Part shown: piece after piece, positions 24,121 to 39,566 of the stretch | How the letters are laid out: each line of letters starts with the position of its first letter | How positions within the stretch are numbered: position 1 is the first letter of the stretch | Assembly (NCBI RefSeq): GCF_034702125.1 | Contig: NC_085857.1 | Coordinates: 56,206,077-56,270,076 of the forward strand | Origin: Engraulis encrasicolus | Taxonomy: Eukaryota > Chordata > Actinopteri > Clupeiformes > Engraulidae | Reading direction: 5' to 3' | DNA: 64,000 bases | The notes under the pieces: generated by a model | Told to the model about the DNA's origin: nothing | The model's input: only the letters and a program-made list of their open reading frames with translations | Database searches by the model: none | Program-made: the position numbers and the translations under genes

Positions 24121-24309
24121 GTAAGAAAAATATGTACAAATTATGCATAAAAAACATGCTCATAGTCTCGCATTGTTTGTAAACTACTTTCAATTCAGAT
24201 ATAATAGATGTAATAGTGTTGCATTGTTTTGGTCTTTTATAGAATGTGCAATGCACTGCATGTATTTCTCAGCTGCTCACATGTAACTATAATATGGTTT
24301 CTGTTCTTC

Positions 24310-25090
24310 CCTCCTCGTGCCTGCTCCCGTCCGTGTGTCCGTGCGTTCGTTCCTACCTGCGTGCGTCCGTGTCTCCGTCCAGCCGGCTGTGCGTGCTTCC
24401 GACTGTGCGTCCGTGCCTACGTCTGGCTGGCCGTGCGTTCGTCTGTGCCCACGTCCGTGCCTCCGTCTGGCCGGCTGTGCGTCCGTCCGTGCGTCAGTCG
24501 ATCTGTATGTCCGTGCCTAGGTCTGGCCGGCCGTGCGTCCGTCTGTGCCCACGTCTGTGCCACCGTCTGGCCGGCCGTGCGTCCGTCTGTGCCCACGTCC
24601 GTGCCTCCGTCTGGCCGGCTGTGCGTCCGTCCGTGCGTCAGTCGATCTGTGCGTCCGTGCCTACGTCTGGCCGGCCGTGCGTCCGTCTGTGCCCACGTCC
24701 GTGCCACCGTCTGGCCGGCCGTGCGTCCGTCTGTGCGTCCGTGCCTACGTTTGGCCGGACGTGCTTCTGTCTGTGCCCACGTCCGTGCCTCCGTCTGGCC
24801 GGCTGTGCGTGCGTCCGTCCGTCCGTCCGTCCGTCCGTGCGTCAGTCCGTCCGTGCGTCAGTCCGTCTGTGCGTCCGTGTCTACGTCTGGCCGGACGTGC
24901 GTCCGTCTGTGCTTCCATCTGTCTGTGCCTCCGGCCGGCCAGCTGTCCATCCGTGTGTGCGTGCCCACGTCCTTGTGTGCATGCCTGCGTCTGTCTGTCC
25001 ATTCGTCCGTCCGTCTGTGCGTCAGTCCGTGCCTACGTCCAGCTGGGCCATGTCTGTGCGTCCGTGCGTCTGTCAGTCTGTTTGCTCGCA
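24310..25090 (+). repeat. GTCCGT-rich minisatellite with 144-bp higher-order period
   Basis: Built from CGTCCGTCTGTGCCC and CGTCTGGCCGG modules. The block at 24494 (TCAGTCGATCTG) recurs at 24638. All three plus frames stay open for 200-300 codons because the modules lack stops; this is composition, not a gene. Confidence 0.85.
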
Positions 25091-25360
25091 AAAACAAAAA
25101 AAACAGTAGGGGGTCTACCAAAAAAATGGAGTGATTTTTGAGTGTGTGTGTGTCTGTATTTGGTCTCCTATAGAATTGACTTAAGATACTGCTGATGGTG
25201 TTCAAAGCATTAAATAGTCGTCGTCCCTGTTACATCTCTGATATGCTCTCTTTTTATGCCCCTGCCCGAGCTCTCAGATCCGCTGATGCCACGCTGCTAA
25301 GGATTCCTACCCTTCCACCAAAGAAAATTGGTGAAGCCGCCTTCGATATGTACGCGCCCA

Positions 25361-28150
<2,790 letters not shown>

Positions 28151-28339
28151 AATGTGTTGGCGTCATGCAGATGGTCATTTTTCTTATTTATTTTTATTTT
28201 ACACTTCTACACGTCATCCCCCAAGCTGTATTATTTGCTATGATATTAACCCCTCCTTGCATCTGCACTTGTTGTTCTGTATATTTCCTGTGCTCTTTGT
28301 ATTTGCTATGATGTGATGTTGGCTATGATTATGTCTTCT

Positions 28340-28392
28340 TTGAAAGCCACTTTGGTTATAAAGTGTCTGCCAAATGCAATGTAATGTTAAGG
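28340..28392 (+). repeat. LINE 3' tail with (TAATG)n
   Basis: GGTTATAAAGTGTCTGCCAA then ATGCAATGTAATG, the plus-strand form of the tail at 7421-7500. Confidence 0.5.
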
Positions 28393-28935
28393 TATATTAA
28401 TAGACAAATCATCTGGTCTGCCTTTTCTGTACCACAATAAAAGGAAAAGAAACACCATCACACAAATTTAGCTACGGCAGATGTTCATTTTTCTTATTTA
28501 TTTTTATTACACTTGTGTTTGTGTGTGTGTCCGTCCCGTCCCGTCCCCCCCCACCCCATTTTTTTTTTTACAATGAGGACACTCCACTGACACCCTCTCA
28601 TCTTTCACTTGTCAAAAGTAGGCTTATCATGCACTTCAAGCTGTCCAAATCGGTGCCAATTTAGCATACTCGGTGCTGCAAGTGTGCTGAAGTACTGTTT
28701 TAGTAGTGCTCCAGTGCATTAATAGTACAGTGAAACGCAATTTACGTAAATAGCTGAAAAAAGTTCACTTTGTTCTATGTATTGTCATCAAAAGTACACT
28801 AAGTGTGTGCTTTTCATCTGGGCACTGCGCCTTACCCTGTTCTTGCTTAAATTTTCTCCTTGGAAGTCAAGGCTAAATGTTGCTAAATTCTATGTAATGT
28901 AATGTAATCTTTGTTGGAAAGCCACAGCCTACCCG

Positions 28936-29024
28936 AGTATTGTTGCAGGCAATTAAGGCAGTTCTGAAGGCAAAAGGGGGTCCAACCCAACATGAGGAGT
29001 CTTCATAATTAAGTGGCCGGTGGT
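28936..29024 (-). mobile_element. solo end of a Tc1-like element
   Basis: Matches, inverted, the left end of the element at 29896 (GGGGGTCCAACCCAACA; ATTAAGTGGCCGGTGG). The rest is absent. Confidence 0.6.
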
Positions 29025-29895
29025 ACATAGACATTCACACACGAGCTCTAGAGGCTGCCGTACAGCGCTAATTGTCCAGGATTCACGTTAGAAAGTGTGC
29101 GCACACCTATAGTCCTAAAAAATCGTAGCATAACCTAATTTTATAACATCAAGACCTAGCTTGCTAGCGCAAGAAGACTGTAGTTCTACTTATACCAGAC
29201 CATAATTCAATGGTAACACTAGTTCTGCAAAAATACATGTGGATGAAGTGGGTTTGAGGAATAGTTTGAGAGTACCATAGAGAGTACCAACCGTGAGAAA
29301 TATGTGAAATGCCTTTAGTTGTCTGACAGACCAATGTCAACCGCTCTCAAAAAAAGGCCTCGGTCGGGACCCCCTAATTTGAACGGCCTCTGATTTAGTG
29401 TCCTTCTTTTAACTGTCTGTCTTCCGCCACATTGACATGCAAGCAAAGCGGGCTGTAATCCAGCCGAGTGGCTCCGGGAGCCTCTGGGTTTATGAGGCCG
29501 CGCAGTCATTAGGAAGGGAAGGGCAGTGGCGGAGCAGGGGCAGGATATATCACCATTACCGCACAAGAAGGATATCTACTGTACGTAGATATGCAGATGG
29601 GTTTACTGTACATGCAAATACACGACATGCATGCATACAGTTAGGCTATGGGCCCCGTGATCCCACCACAGCACAAAAGGCACCATATGCAGATAGAGTA
29701 TACTGGAGATGTGTATCATACAAATACACATAGCAGTAAAGGAAATATCAGTCATGAAGAGAACGATTACAAGATACATGTATGCAGAAAAGTGCACTGA
29801 ATGTAAATATCATGCATGTAAATATGCAGTGGGCTATCTATATCAAGGACAGAGGGAGTGAGGGCAGAAACATCATAGCCACAGCACCACAATAT

Positions 29896-30704
29896 CTCAC
29901 CGACAACTTCATTAGGAACACCTCTCTAGTGCTGGGTTGGACCCCCTTTTGCCTTCAGAACTGCCTGAACTGCACCTGCAACAATGCTTGGGTAGGCTGT
30001 GGCATTGCAACAAAGATAAATTGGTACTAATAGGCCCAAATTGTTCTAAGAAAATATCTTTATGCCATTATATCCCCAGCCTGAAATGTTGATGCAAGGC
30101 TGAGTTGACCCATGTTTTCATGTTGTTGACGCCAAATTCTGACCATTCCACCTGAGTGTTGCAGTAGATATCAAGACTCATCAGACCAGGCAACATTTTT
30201 CCGATCTTCTAGTGTCGTTTGTGGTGAGCCTGTCCAAATTGTTGCGTCATTTTCCTGTTCTTGGCTGACAGGATTGGCACCAAATGTGGTTTTCTACTGC
30301 TGTAGCCCATTTTTTCTCAATATTTCTTTTATGCATAACCTAGTTGTAATGAGTGGTTATTTGCCTTTGTATCAGCTCAAACCAATCTGGCCATTATTCT
30401 CTGAGCTCTGCCATCAGCAAGGCATTCTTTGTAAACCCTAGAAATGGTTGTGTGTGAATATCCCAGTAGATCAGTATTTTCTGAAATACTCAAATCAAGC
30501 CCTTTTGGCTTGACAGCCATACTATGTTCAAAGTCATTTAAATAACTTTTCTTCCCCATTATAATGCTCGGTTTGACTGCATCAGATCATCTCAACCATG
30601 TCTACATGCACAAATGCATTGAGTTGCCACCATGTGATTGGCTGATCAGAAATTTGCCTCAATGAGCAGTTGTAACAGGTGTTCCTAATTAAGTGGCTGG
30701 TGAG
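29896..30704 (-). mobile_element. Tc1/mariner element with transposase N-terminus remnant
   Basis: Inverted ends CTCACCGACAACTTCATTAG and, from the right, CTCACCAGCCACTTAATTAG. On the minus strand, 30559-30377 encodes MGKKSYLNDFEHSMAV ... ENTDLLGYSHTTISRVYKE, a Tc1-type helix-turn-helix with ISRVYKE. The catalytic DDE part is largely deleted or shifted, so it is inactive. Confidence 0.8.
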
Positions 30705-30721
30705 TGTATATATATATACAC

Positions 30722-30777
<56 letters not shown>

Positions 30778-30830
30778 CAGAGAGAGAGACAGAGAGACAG
30801 AGAGACAGAGAGAGAGAGACTGATCATGCA
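30705..30830. repeat. (TA)n and (GA)n microsatellites
   Basis: TATATA runs (30706-30757) followed by GAGA/GACAGA repeats. Confidence 0.9.
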
Positions 30831-31708
30831 AATATCCATATATCCATAAATATCCATATCATGCAAATATCCATATACAGAAGGCCTATATAAATGTGAA
30901 GAAGGAAATATCATAGACACAAGATATTTAGATGCTAAGGGGTAAATGCATGCACATACATTACAGTCATGGAAGAAAGGCAATCGCCAGAAGACATTTA
31001 GATACTGTAGTGTATGTTGATGTGCATGCATGCAAAATGAAAATATCAGATGAAAATCTGCCCTATATTGGACAGCAGGTGAATATGTACAGTATTATGG
31101 GCACTGTATTTAAATGAGCAGACACATTAATAAGTAATGTATCTACAGTGACAGTGATGAAACACACAGTATATTTAGATACAGTATGGAGATGTGCATG
31201 TAGAGTGCATGTAAATATACAGAATACACATGCATGGAAGAAATATCCATGCAACTAGAACACAAGATCCCTAGATAAGCTTGTGCAAAAGTCAAATGCG
31301 AAAACATGCAAGCAGACGTGGGTATTGCACAAATATATAAGCAGGCAAATACACAGAGCACGCATGCATATATACATAGTTGATTCCTAGCTGAGACATG
31401 CCTTCTCACCTCCTTCTCATCAAAGCAATGGAGGAAATGTGTTCAGAAAATGTCTAGACACATTCACATTGAAATTCAAAACAGTCATGCACATGACACA
31501 CATAATGTACATGGAAACACACAGAGCATGCATGCTGTGGACACAGTTTAACATTTTAAGACACACCCCCTGTAATACATTTGCTGCTATGAGAATGGCA
31601 ATGACCACGTTGTAATTTAAGCTCTGTGTAATGCCAGAAGTGTAAAGTAAAGTCTTTTTCAATGACAGCGTTCCACTGGCAGAACACTGCAGCAGTATGA
31701 CACTAGAC
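30831..31708. other. no gene seen
   Basis: ATGCAAATATCC-like and TGCATGCA-rich DNA without exons or a recognised element. Confidence 0.5.
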
Positions 31709-32110
31709 CAGGGGTCGGCAACATGCGGCTCTTTAGCACCTCCCTAGTGGCTCTCCGGAGTGCTTGCAAAAATGTGTGAAAATGGAAAAAGATGGGTTTT
31801 TTTAATTGTTGGGATTCTTTAATGGTTTCTTAGGGGGTAAGCATGACAAAAAAAAACATTAGGCAGTAAAATATATGTAGGTGTAAATATTTTTTAAATA
31901 CAGCATTTCAGAATGGCGCCAAATAGCTAAATTGCGTCATAGCCTCGCAGGGGCGAGTTGTAAACAAACTGGTGTTGCGCCATGTCTACCACTGAGGGGG
32001 GAAGAGAAAGATGTTGCTTGCTACGTTTGACATGCTGCAGAATTTGCCCAGAATTTAACCATAAGATACCCATAATAGCCACAACTGTGCCATAACTATG
32101 CCTAAAAACA
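31709..32110 (+). mobile_element. hAT-like remnant, left end
   Basis: Starts CAGGGGTCGGCAACATGCGG, the well-known left end of a vertebrate hAT group. The right end was not found, so the stated limit is approximate. Confidence 0.5.
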
Positions 32111-32375
32111 ACTTTTATTTATTTATTTATTTAAATTCATCCTCACTGCTGTCCTAGATTCCTAGGCTCATGGGCATGGTGTAATGTGACGGTGGAAAAA
32201 GGAGTGGATCTGTGAAAAACAGTTTATTATTCATTTTATTCCTTTCTGATGGCAGAGATGGGCAACCATCTGCTGATGGTCTCTCGTCGAGAACCCAGGC
32301 CAGCCCAGTAGCAGCAGAGGGTACGGCGCCCAGGCAGCCAGTCAGATGGGGTAGTTAGTAGCCTCCTCCTTGGTT

Positions 32376-32859
32376 GGCCGGCACCACGGGGGGCATTGGA
32401 GGGCATTGCCCCCCCCCCCCCCAGCCAAGCTGCTGTGCCGCCCCGTGGGCCTATTCACCTAAGCATGCTGATATGGTCATTAATATGCAACAAATTAGGG
32501 TTTTTTTCTGAATGCGGTAAATATAAAGTATAAGATTGAATTCCATCAGTCCTTAACCACCATAGCCCTAATAAAGAAATAAAGGAATAGGCTACACTAT
32601 TTAGACATTGTCAATAGACCTAAATGTGAAATAATAAGTGACAAGTGATCCCTTGAAATAATGGGATTTTTCTGTATTTAGAAACAAAAGTACTGTTCCG
32701 TATAGAGCTGAAACTGAGCCCACACATGGTTATAATGCAGGAAATTGCATCTAAGAAATACAAAATTCTCAGGGGGAGGACCCTCATACCCCCCACCAAC
32801 GTGCCCCCCCATACTCCATCAAATGCCCGTCCAACAACTTGCTTCTGCAGCCGGGTCTG
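32376..32859 (+). repeat. CAGGGCCGGC repeat, copy 2 (right end of the 20.4-kb pair)
   Basis: Same family and orientation as 12418-12853; its first few bases are lost (starts GGCCGGCACCACGG) and it has an extra insert after 32410. It ends CCGGGTCTG and is followed by GACAAGGG at 32860-32867, the same 8 bp that precede copy 1. Confidence 0.75.
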
Positions 32860-32866
32860 GACAAGG

Positions 32867-33003
<137 letters not shown>

Positions 33004-33429
33004 TACAAATGTTTACGTCCTCATATTTCAAAACATTTTGATCAGGAATGTCACATCATTCATACTGGAAAAGAGTAGAAGTCCGCACACTGTGGCTCCG
33101 CTTTGACAATTTATAAAGGGTCATACAACGTTTTGACCCAACAGGGTCTTCATCCTGTGCGGACTTCTATTCTTTTCCACTATTAGACGCGCCTTTGTCC
33201 TGCACCTGACCTCAGAGAGGTGGGATGTGCATACTCTTACTCTTATGAAGATATCATTCATACTGTCCATGCACTGCCCACTTCCATAGCAGATAGTTTT
33301 GATTGATTCATTTTGGCAGCGGATACTTTTGATTTTGGATGATTATCCGCTGTGCTTTATTGAAATAGATGCAGGAGCGTACACACTATGTGATGACATA
33401 TTTGTGATTTTGACTTGTTTTGTGCTTGA

Positions 33430-33469
33430 GGGTGTGTGTGTGCGTGTGCGTGTGCGTGTGCGTGTGCGT

Positions 33470-33511
<42 letters not shown>

Positions 33512-33680
33512 TATTGTAAAGACAGCACAACAGACAGGTGGGTTTGTTTCGCAGCTTATGAGTAGTTTTGTTGGAACTGATCACCTTTCATCAGAAATAC
33601 TCACATATCAATGCACACGCACACACACGCACACACACACACACACGCGCACACACACACACACACACACACAAACAAAC
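33430..33680. repeat. (GT)n/(GTGTGC)n and (CA)n microsatellites
   Basis: GTGTGC units and GT at 33430-33510; CA at 33615-33675. Confidence 0.93.
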
Positions 33681-34410
33681 ATCCATAGTCAGATATACGG
33701 TACACACACTCACTCACTCTCTATTTCCCACAGCGTTTACCTCGGCCCACATAGTACACAACTTGGAATAATACACAACTACAGTCATGGTTTATTTCGT
33801 CCATGATGACACTAGTGCTTAGTTTGTTGTGTCTGGTATAAAGTTGCATAATGTGTGTGTTTTTGTGTGTACGGCCGCATGCAATCAGTCAGTGATAAAG
33901 TAAAACTGGAAAAGATAAAAATGAAAATGTGTAGGGTTGTAGCTATAGTTGCTGTTGTATTTTATTAGTCATAATACACATCAGTACACATTAGGTTTCA
34001 TAATGCCATATGGACACTACAGTTGAGGTTTATAGCCTTATCTACAATACTAGAAACAAATGTCAAATTTTTAAGGTTTTAAAACTTTGCCCTTCTCTTT
34101 CTCTTGCTCCTTTATGTTTTCTCTACACCACAGAGTGATGCATTCTTTGTAGTATAAGCACCACATAGAGTATGTGAGGCAAATTTTCATAATGTTAATC
34201 TTGAAAAGCTGACTTTGAACTTTAACTGATTTTATCAGGTTTCGGAATAACGACTCGCCAGATAGAATCATGCCTTCATGGAGACATGAAACGAAACTGA
34301 CAACTGTGAAAAAAATGTTGTGAGTCAGATGTGAGATACTGAAGCATCCGAGATAAAAATACCAAAAGAGAAAAGCTGCATGCCAACACTGTCACATCAC
34401 GCCACAAACC
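33681..34410. other. no gene seen
   Basis: Nothing beyond short chance frames was recognised. Confidence 0.5.
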
Positions 34411-34530
34411 CCCCCCCCCCACACACACACACACACACACACCAACACTACAATGCAGAGCAACTTCCTAGGCAAGAGCTTCACCTTATGTTCACACTAT
34501 CTCAAACTTCAGTCGTTCACACATGCCATT

Positions 34531-34606
<76 letters not shown>

Positions 34607-34617
34607 CACACACACAC
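34411..34617. repeat. C-run and (CA)n microsatellites
   Basis: A C-run with CA at 34411-34443 and a longer CA tract at 34530-34617. Confidence 0.93.
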
Positions 34618-34734
34618 CATGCATGTGGAACTTCTGGCTACCTCACTGAGGCTCTATGCTATATTTGGGCAATACTGATTTGATTATAAAGCATTTGTAG
34701 CTGACCATGTCAACATGGAACACAGTAGAGTGTG

Positions 34735-34860
34735 TGTCCATCGCGGAAAACAATTCCGTGTCCAGGCTCATGGAATTTCGGCAAAATCCGTGAAACTGAC
34801 ACAGATTTTGTGTCCCAAAGATCCGTGTCCNTTCCATGGAATTCTGAGAGGTCAGGCTGC
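34735..34860. repeat. CGGAAAACAATTCCG repeat, copy 1
   Basis: Shares GCGGAAAACAATTCCGTGTC and the inverted-repeat body with 48060-48240. The only ambiguous base of the window (N) is at 34831 inside it. Confidence 0.6.
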
Positions 34861-35485
34861 ACACACACACACACACAAGGCATACAAAGCTAGAACCCTG
34901 GGCGCCGCCATCTTGGAAAACGTTTCTCGTTCTTCACACTGTTCACTTTGTAAACAAACATTTCATGCTTCTCACAACGTCAGCAAAAATGTTGTTAGTA
35001 AACTGCATAAAGACAGCAACAATCGAATTGAGCCATTTGTTCCAAAAGGGTAGTTAACACAACACCTAGTGTTCCACTGTAGCCATGGAGTATTTAAAAA
35101 AAAATTGGCTTAATGGTAAATATTAGATAATACCATCCTGTCGTCCTTTCTCAACTGAATGGTAAATACAGATAGCCTAATAGCTTACCAATTTCTGTAG
35201 GTTGACTTGACCAGTTATCACATATCCATGTTGTTGAAATTAACATTTGTTAAGTAAGAAAATATATGATAGATCGGGTCCCTACAAGCCCCCATGTGAT
35301 GTGTAATTGCCAGTCTGCACTCTAGTGGTGCTACCTTGCTACTGAAATGCTGGGAAAGTGCATTCTCTCAGTGTAGCCCTGCTCGGCCTGTTTCCCAAAT
35401 GTTGGCATGCTTCTGATTATCTTCACTCTTGTAGGTCAATTTGGATAATAGCGTCCGCTAAAGGTAATATATTTTTTTTCTCCAG

Positions 35486-35530
35486 GATGGCAAAGGAGGT
35501 ATTGGGTAGTATTGCCAAACACTCGGTGGG
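35486..35530 (+). pseudogene. decayed copy of the 4HB-like start exon
   Basis: After TTTTTTCTCCAG comes ATGGCAAAGGAGGTATTGGG, coding MAKEVLGSIAKHS. The paralogous exon at 40840 has the same layout: acceptor, one base, then MAKEV. After about 15 codons this copy runs into a GT tract and then the hAT-like element, so the exon body is missing. Confidence 0.55.
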
Positions 35531-35743
35531 ACTTTTGTGTGTGTGTGTGTGTGTGTGTCTGTGTGTGTGCAGAGATGTATAAAGTACTGGAGAAAAGTAA
35601 GCTTAGTGGAGTAGAAGTACCAGTATCATCTTGTCAAATGACTTGAGTAAAAGTCAAAAGTAACCTTTCCTTACCTTACTCAAGTAGATGGACAAAAGTT
35701 TTCAACATGTGTTGTACTTAAGTAAAGCAAGTATAATACCAGA

Positions 35744-38080
35744 GAAATATCCGCTATCCTATTAGTCGCCGTCTACCTCCCACCCAGCAACAACAATGGC
35801 GTCAAAAGCGAGGCACTGAACGAGCTGCATCGGGGCATCAGTGAACAACAAGATGCACACCCAGATGCCTTCACAGTGGTACTGGGGGATTTCAACCACG
35901 GAAATCTCAAAACAGTACTTCCAAAATTTCATCAACATGTCAACTTCCCAACAAGAGAACAAAACACCCTGGACCTCGTTTACACAAATCAGAAGAGAGC
36001 ATACAAGGCAAAGCCCATCCCCCACATTGGATCATCAGACCACACGACAATTCTGCTACTGCCAGCTTACAGACAAAAGGCAAAACTCACCAAACCAGTT
36101 CAGAAGGAGGTGAGAAAATGGCCTGAGGGAGCCATCTCACGACTTCAGGACTGCTTTGAAACCACAGACTGGGACATTTTCAAAACAACTGCCACCCACA
36201 GCAATCACATTGACATTGAGGAGTACACAGACACCGTGACCTCCTACATCACAAAATGCATCGATGATGTTACAGAAATAAAACACATCACTACCAGGGC
36301 CAACCAGAAGCCATGGTTCACAGGAGACGTTCACCGACTGCTGAGGGCCAGAGACAAAGCCTTCAGAGCAGGAGACGTAGCTGGCCTAAAGACAGCAAGG
36401 GCTAACCTGTCCCAGGGCATCAGGAAAGCAAAAAAGGAATACTCAGACAAAATAACAACACACTTCAAAGACAGCAGAGATGCACAGAGCCTGTGGCAGG
36501 GCATACAGGCCATCACGGACTATAAGCCTGCACCACGAAGCTGTGACAACAACACCTCTCTGCTAAACGACCTGAACAGTTTCTTTGCCTGCTTTGAAGC
36601 ACAAAATGACACTCACCCACAGAAAACTCCCCCTCCCCCCCATGATCAACCCCTTTACCTGTCCTCTGCCAGTGTTAAGAGGACACTGGCCACCATCAAC
36701 CCACGCAAAGCAGCTGGCCCAGACAACATACCAGGCCAAGTGTTGAAGGATTGTGCAGAAGAGCTGAAGGATGTCTTCACAGACATCTTTAACATCTCTC
36801 TGGAGCAAGCAGTCATCCCATCACTTTTCAAAGCTGCTACCATCATACCTGTGCCGAAGAAATCATCACCATCATGCTTCAATGACTACCGTCCTGTAGC
36901 ACTGACGCCCATAATCATGAAGTGCTTCGAACGGCTAGTCCTGTCACACATCAAAGCCACCCTACCCCCCACCCTAGACCCCTACCAGTTCGCATACCGA
37001 GCCAAGCGATCCACGGAGGATGCAATTTGCTCTGCCCTCCATCCAGCCCTCACCCACTTGGACAATAAAGACTCATATGTGAGAATGCTGTTCATTGACT
37101 TCAGTTCAGCATTCAATACCATAATACCACAACAACTCATCAGAAAACTGGACAAACTAGGTTTCAGCACCTCCCTCTGCAACTGGCTGCTGGACTTCCT
37201 GATGCAAAGACCACAAGCAGTACGGGTAGGGAACAACACCTCGAGCACCCTGACCCTGAGCACGGGGGCTCCGCAAGGTTGTGTTCTCAGCCCCCTGCTG
37301 TTCACGCTGCTGACACACGACTGCACAACGACCCACAGCACTAACCATCTAGTGAAGTTTGCGGATGATACAACACTGGTGGGCCTCATCACCAAGGGCG
37401 ATGAGACTCACTACAGAGAAGAAGTAGACCTGCTGGCCAGATGGTGCAAAGACAACAACCTCCTGCTGAATGTCAACAAGACCAAGGAGATTGTTGTCAA
37501 CTTCCAAAGGGTCCAAAAACAACTGCCACCACTGACCATCGACGGCGATGCTGTGGAGAGAGTGAGCAGCACCAAGTTCCTTGGAGTGCACATCAGCGAC
37601 GACCTCTCTTGGACCACCAACACTACATCACTGGCGAAGAAGGCCCATCAGCGTCTCTACTTCCTGCGCAAACTAAAGAAGGCAAGTGCTACACCCTCCA
37701 TCATGACAACATTCTACAGAGGAACCATAGAGAGCGTCGTGTCCAACTGCATCACAGTGTGGGGAGGAAGCTGCACGGAGAAAAACAGGAAGACACTCCA
37801 GCGTGTTGTGAACACAGCGAAGAAGATCATTGGAGTACCACTCCCCTCCCTGCAGGATATTTACACCACACGCCTCACCCGGAAAGCACTGATGATCATC
37901 AAAGACACAAGCCACCCTGCACACAAACTGTTCAGCCTCCTGCCCTCTGGAAAGAGGTACAGGCGCCTCCGTTCCCGTACCACCCGGCTGGCGAGCAGCA
38001 CAATGCACCAAGCGATCAAGATGCTGAACACTCAACCCACTCTCCCTCCACTGTCAGCCTCTAGCCAGCAAGGCCACTGA
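35744..38080 (+). CDS. L2-type ORF2 protein, N-terminally truncated (endonuclease end and reverse transcriptase)
   Basis: An uninterrupted frame of about 778 codons, from the 5' truncation point to TGA at 38080. Order: C-terminal part of the APE-like endonuclease with VVLGDFNH and IGSSDHTT (catalytic Asp/Asn and SDH motif); a linker; then reverse transcriptase with [57 protein letters not shown] and the catalytic FADDTTL; then the usual L2 C-terminal region ([28 protein letters not shown]). In an intact element this protein nicks target DNA and copies the element's RNA into it. Because the first part of the endonuclease is missing, this copy cannot act alone. The clean frame argues for a young insertion. 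Confidence 0.88.
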   Translation, partial: EISAILLVAVYLPPSNNNGVKSEALNELHRGISEQQDAHPDAFTVVLGDFNHGNLKTVLPKFHQHVNFPTREQNTLDLVYTNQKRAYKAKPIPHIGSSDHTTILLLPAYRQKAKLTKPVQKEVRKWPEGAISRLQDCFETTDWDIFKTTATHSNHIDIEEYTDTVTSYITKCIDDVTEIKHITTRANQKPWFTGDVHRLLRARDKAFRAGDVAGLKTARANLSQGIRKAKKEYSDKITTHFKDSRDAQSLWQGIQAITDYKPAPRSCDNNTSLLNDLNSFFACFEAQNDTHPQKTPPPPHDQPLYLSSASVKRTLATINPRKAAGPDNIPGQVLKDCAEELKDVFTDIFNISLEQAVIPSLFKAATIIPVPKKSSPSCFNDYRPVALTPIIMKCFERLVLSHIKATLPPTLDPYQFAYRAKRSTEDAICSALHPALTHLDNKDSYVRMLFIDFSSAFNTIIPQQLIRKLDKLGFSTSLCNWLLDFLMQRPQAVRVGNNTSSTLTLSTGAPQGCVLSPLLFTLLTHDCTTTHSTNHLVKFADDTTLVGLITKGDETHYREEVDLLARWCKDNNLLLNVNKTKEIVVNFQRVQKQLPPLTIDGDAVERVSSTKFLGVHISDDLSWTTNTTSLAKKAHQRLYFLRKLKKASATPSIMTTFYRGTIESVVSNCITVWGGSCTEKNRKTLQRVVNTAKKIIGVPLPSLQDIYTTRLTRKALMIIKDTSHPAHKLFSLLPSGKRYRRLRSRTTRLASSTMHQAIKMLNTQPTLPPLSASSQQGH

Positions 38081-38227
38081 CAACCCCCCCCCCCCCCCCA
38101 CTGTCAGCCTCTAGCCAGCAAGGCCACTGACAACCCCCCCCCCATCCCCCACCACCATATCTGCGACTGAACATTCCACCTGCACTACTATACTTGTGAC
38201 TGAACTTTCAACCTGCACTAACTCAAA

Positions 38228-38301
38228 ACATGCACACACACACACACACACACACACAAGCACACTGCACTTTCTGCACTAAACCCAAACATACACACAC
38301 T

Positions 38302-38353
<52 letters not shown>

Positions 38354-38456
38354 ACACACACACACACACAACACACACACTACACACCACACACACACAC
38401 ACACAGACACACGAACACACACACAAGACGCACACCGCACCTTCTACCTGCACTAA

Positions 38457-38518
<62 letters not shown>
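38228..38518. repeat. (CA)n microsatellite cluster in the L2 3' UTR
   Basis: Several CA tracts separated by TGCACTAAAC-like spacers. Confidence 0.9.
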
Positions 38519-38519
<1 letters not shown>

Positions 38520-39566
38520 TGCTGGTGTACTTGACAGACCTTTTTTATATTTATTTTCTTCAAAATGCTACTATTACCATGTCAGAACGCTATAAAGGAC
38601 TTTTTTAGGAAAAGCACAAAAGCACAACAAATACCTCTTAATGTATGTCCTCTACAAGTCTTCTGTTGTCCAGTCTTGCACTTTAAATGTCTGTATGAGC
38701 ACTGTCTATGTCCATACTGTCTTAAGTCCATGTATAAGTACTGTCTATGTCTATACTGTCTATGTCCTTACCTTAATTAGTCTATGTCTGTATGGGAAAG
38801 CAAGAAATGTAATTTCAAATTCTTTGTATGACCAGTGCATGTAAAGAAATTGACAATAAAACCTACTTGACTTGACTTGACTTGACTTGACTTATAAGTA
38901 TTGCAAGTTTTGCTACTTGAGTAAAAAGTAGAAGTAGAAGTAAAAGTACTGCATTAAAAAAAATGGGGGAAAAAAGTCAGTCAAAAGTTTGAATACCATT
39001 TGGTTTATTAGAGCTCTGTACAATAAGTCTCTTATGAAGTGCAAATACCATTATGGTTTGTTATTAAAACAGCTTTGTAACACAAGTTACAAGGGCAGGC
39101 AGAGCAGACACTTCATACGAAATGAATTCTCTTTTTGTCCCTCAAAGGAGAACATTGAATCTAAATAGGGCCAGGGATGGCAGCCGTCATCCTCCTCCTC
39201 CTCGCCGCAATGTGAGGTGGTTGGTGTCGTTGATGTTGATGGCGATACCTCGTCTACCTCATCTTTGCCAATATGTCAGTGTCAATGACCACTGACCGCG
39301 CCAAAAGACATGCGCGAGAATGCGATCTGCTTTTATTTCCCTACCATTGCATCGCCCACTGACCGTGAACACGTTCATATCTGGTGATAACAGAGCCATC
39401 TAGCGCTCGGGCATAGAAACGAATAACGAGTAACGAAAGCAGTAAATGAAAAATATATCGGAGTAAAAGTATTAATTTCATCAGAAAAATGTAGTGCAGT
39501 AAAAGTACAAGTATGAGGAAAAAAATATTACTCAAAAAAGTACAGATACTGCAGTTTAGTACTTAA

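Larger units (their letters stand above)
35744..38892 (+). mobile_element. L2-clade LINE, 5'-truncated
   Basis: Begins inside the endonuclease domain, carries an open reading frame to 38080, then a 3' UTR with C-runs, CA tracts and a terminus GACAATAAAACCTACTTGAC followed by CTTGA repeats. The 3' UTR has a 50-bp tandem duplication (38050-38092 and 38100-38142). The flanks are the same ACTTGAGTA-type host DNA, so this is a recent insertion. Clade from memory of fish L2 (Maui-like) proteins. Confidence 0.85.

Noticed and set aside
24229..25141. Three overlapping open frames of 200-300 codons rich in Val, Arg, Cys and Pro
   Set aside because: They follow from a stop-free GTCCGT minisatellite; all frames are equally open and none has a family motif.
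37441..38064. 207-codon plus-strand frame and several minus-strand frames over the L2 element
   Set aside because: Shadow frames of the 778-codon L2 protein.
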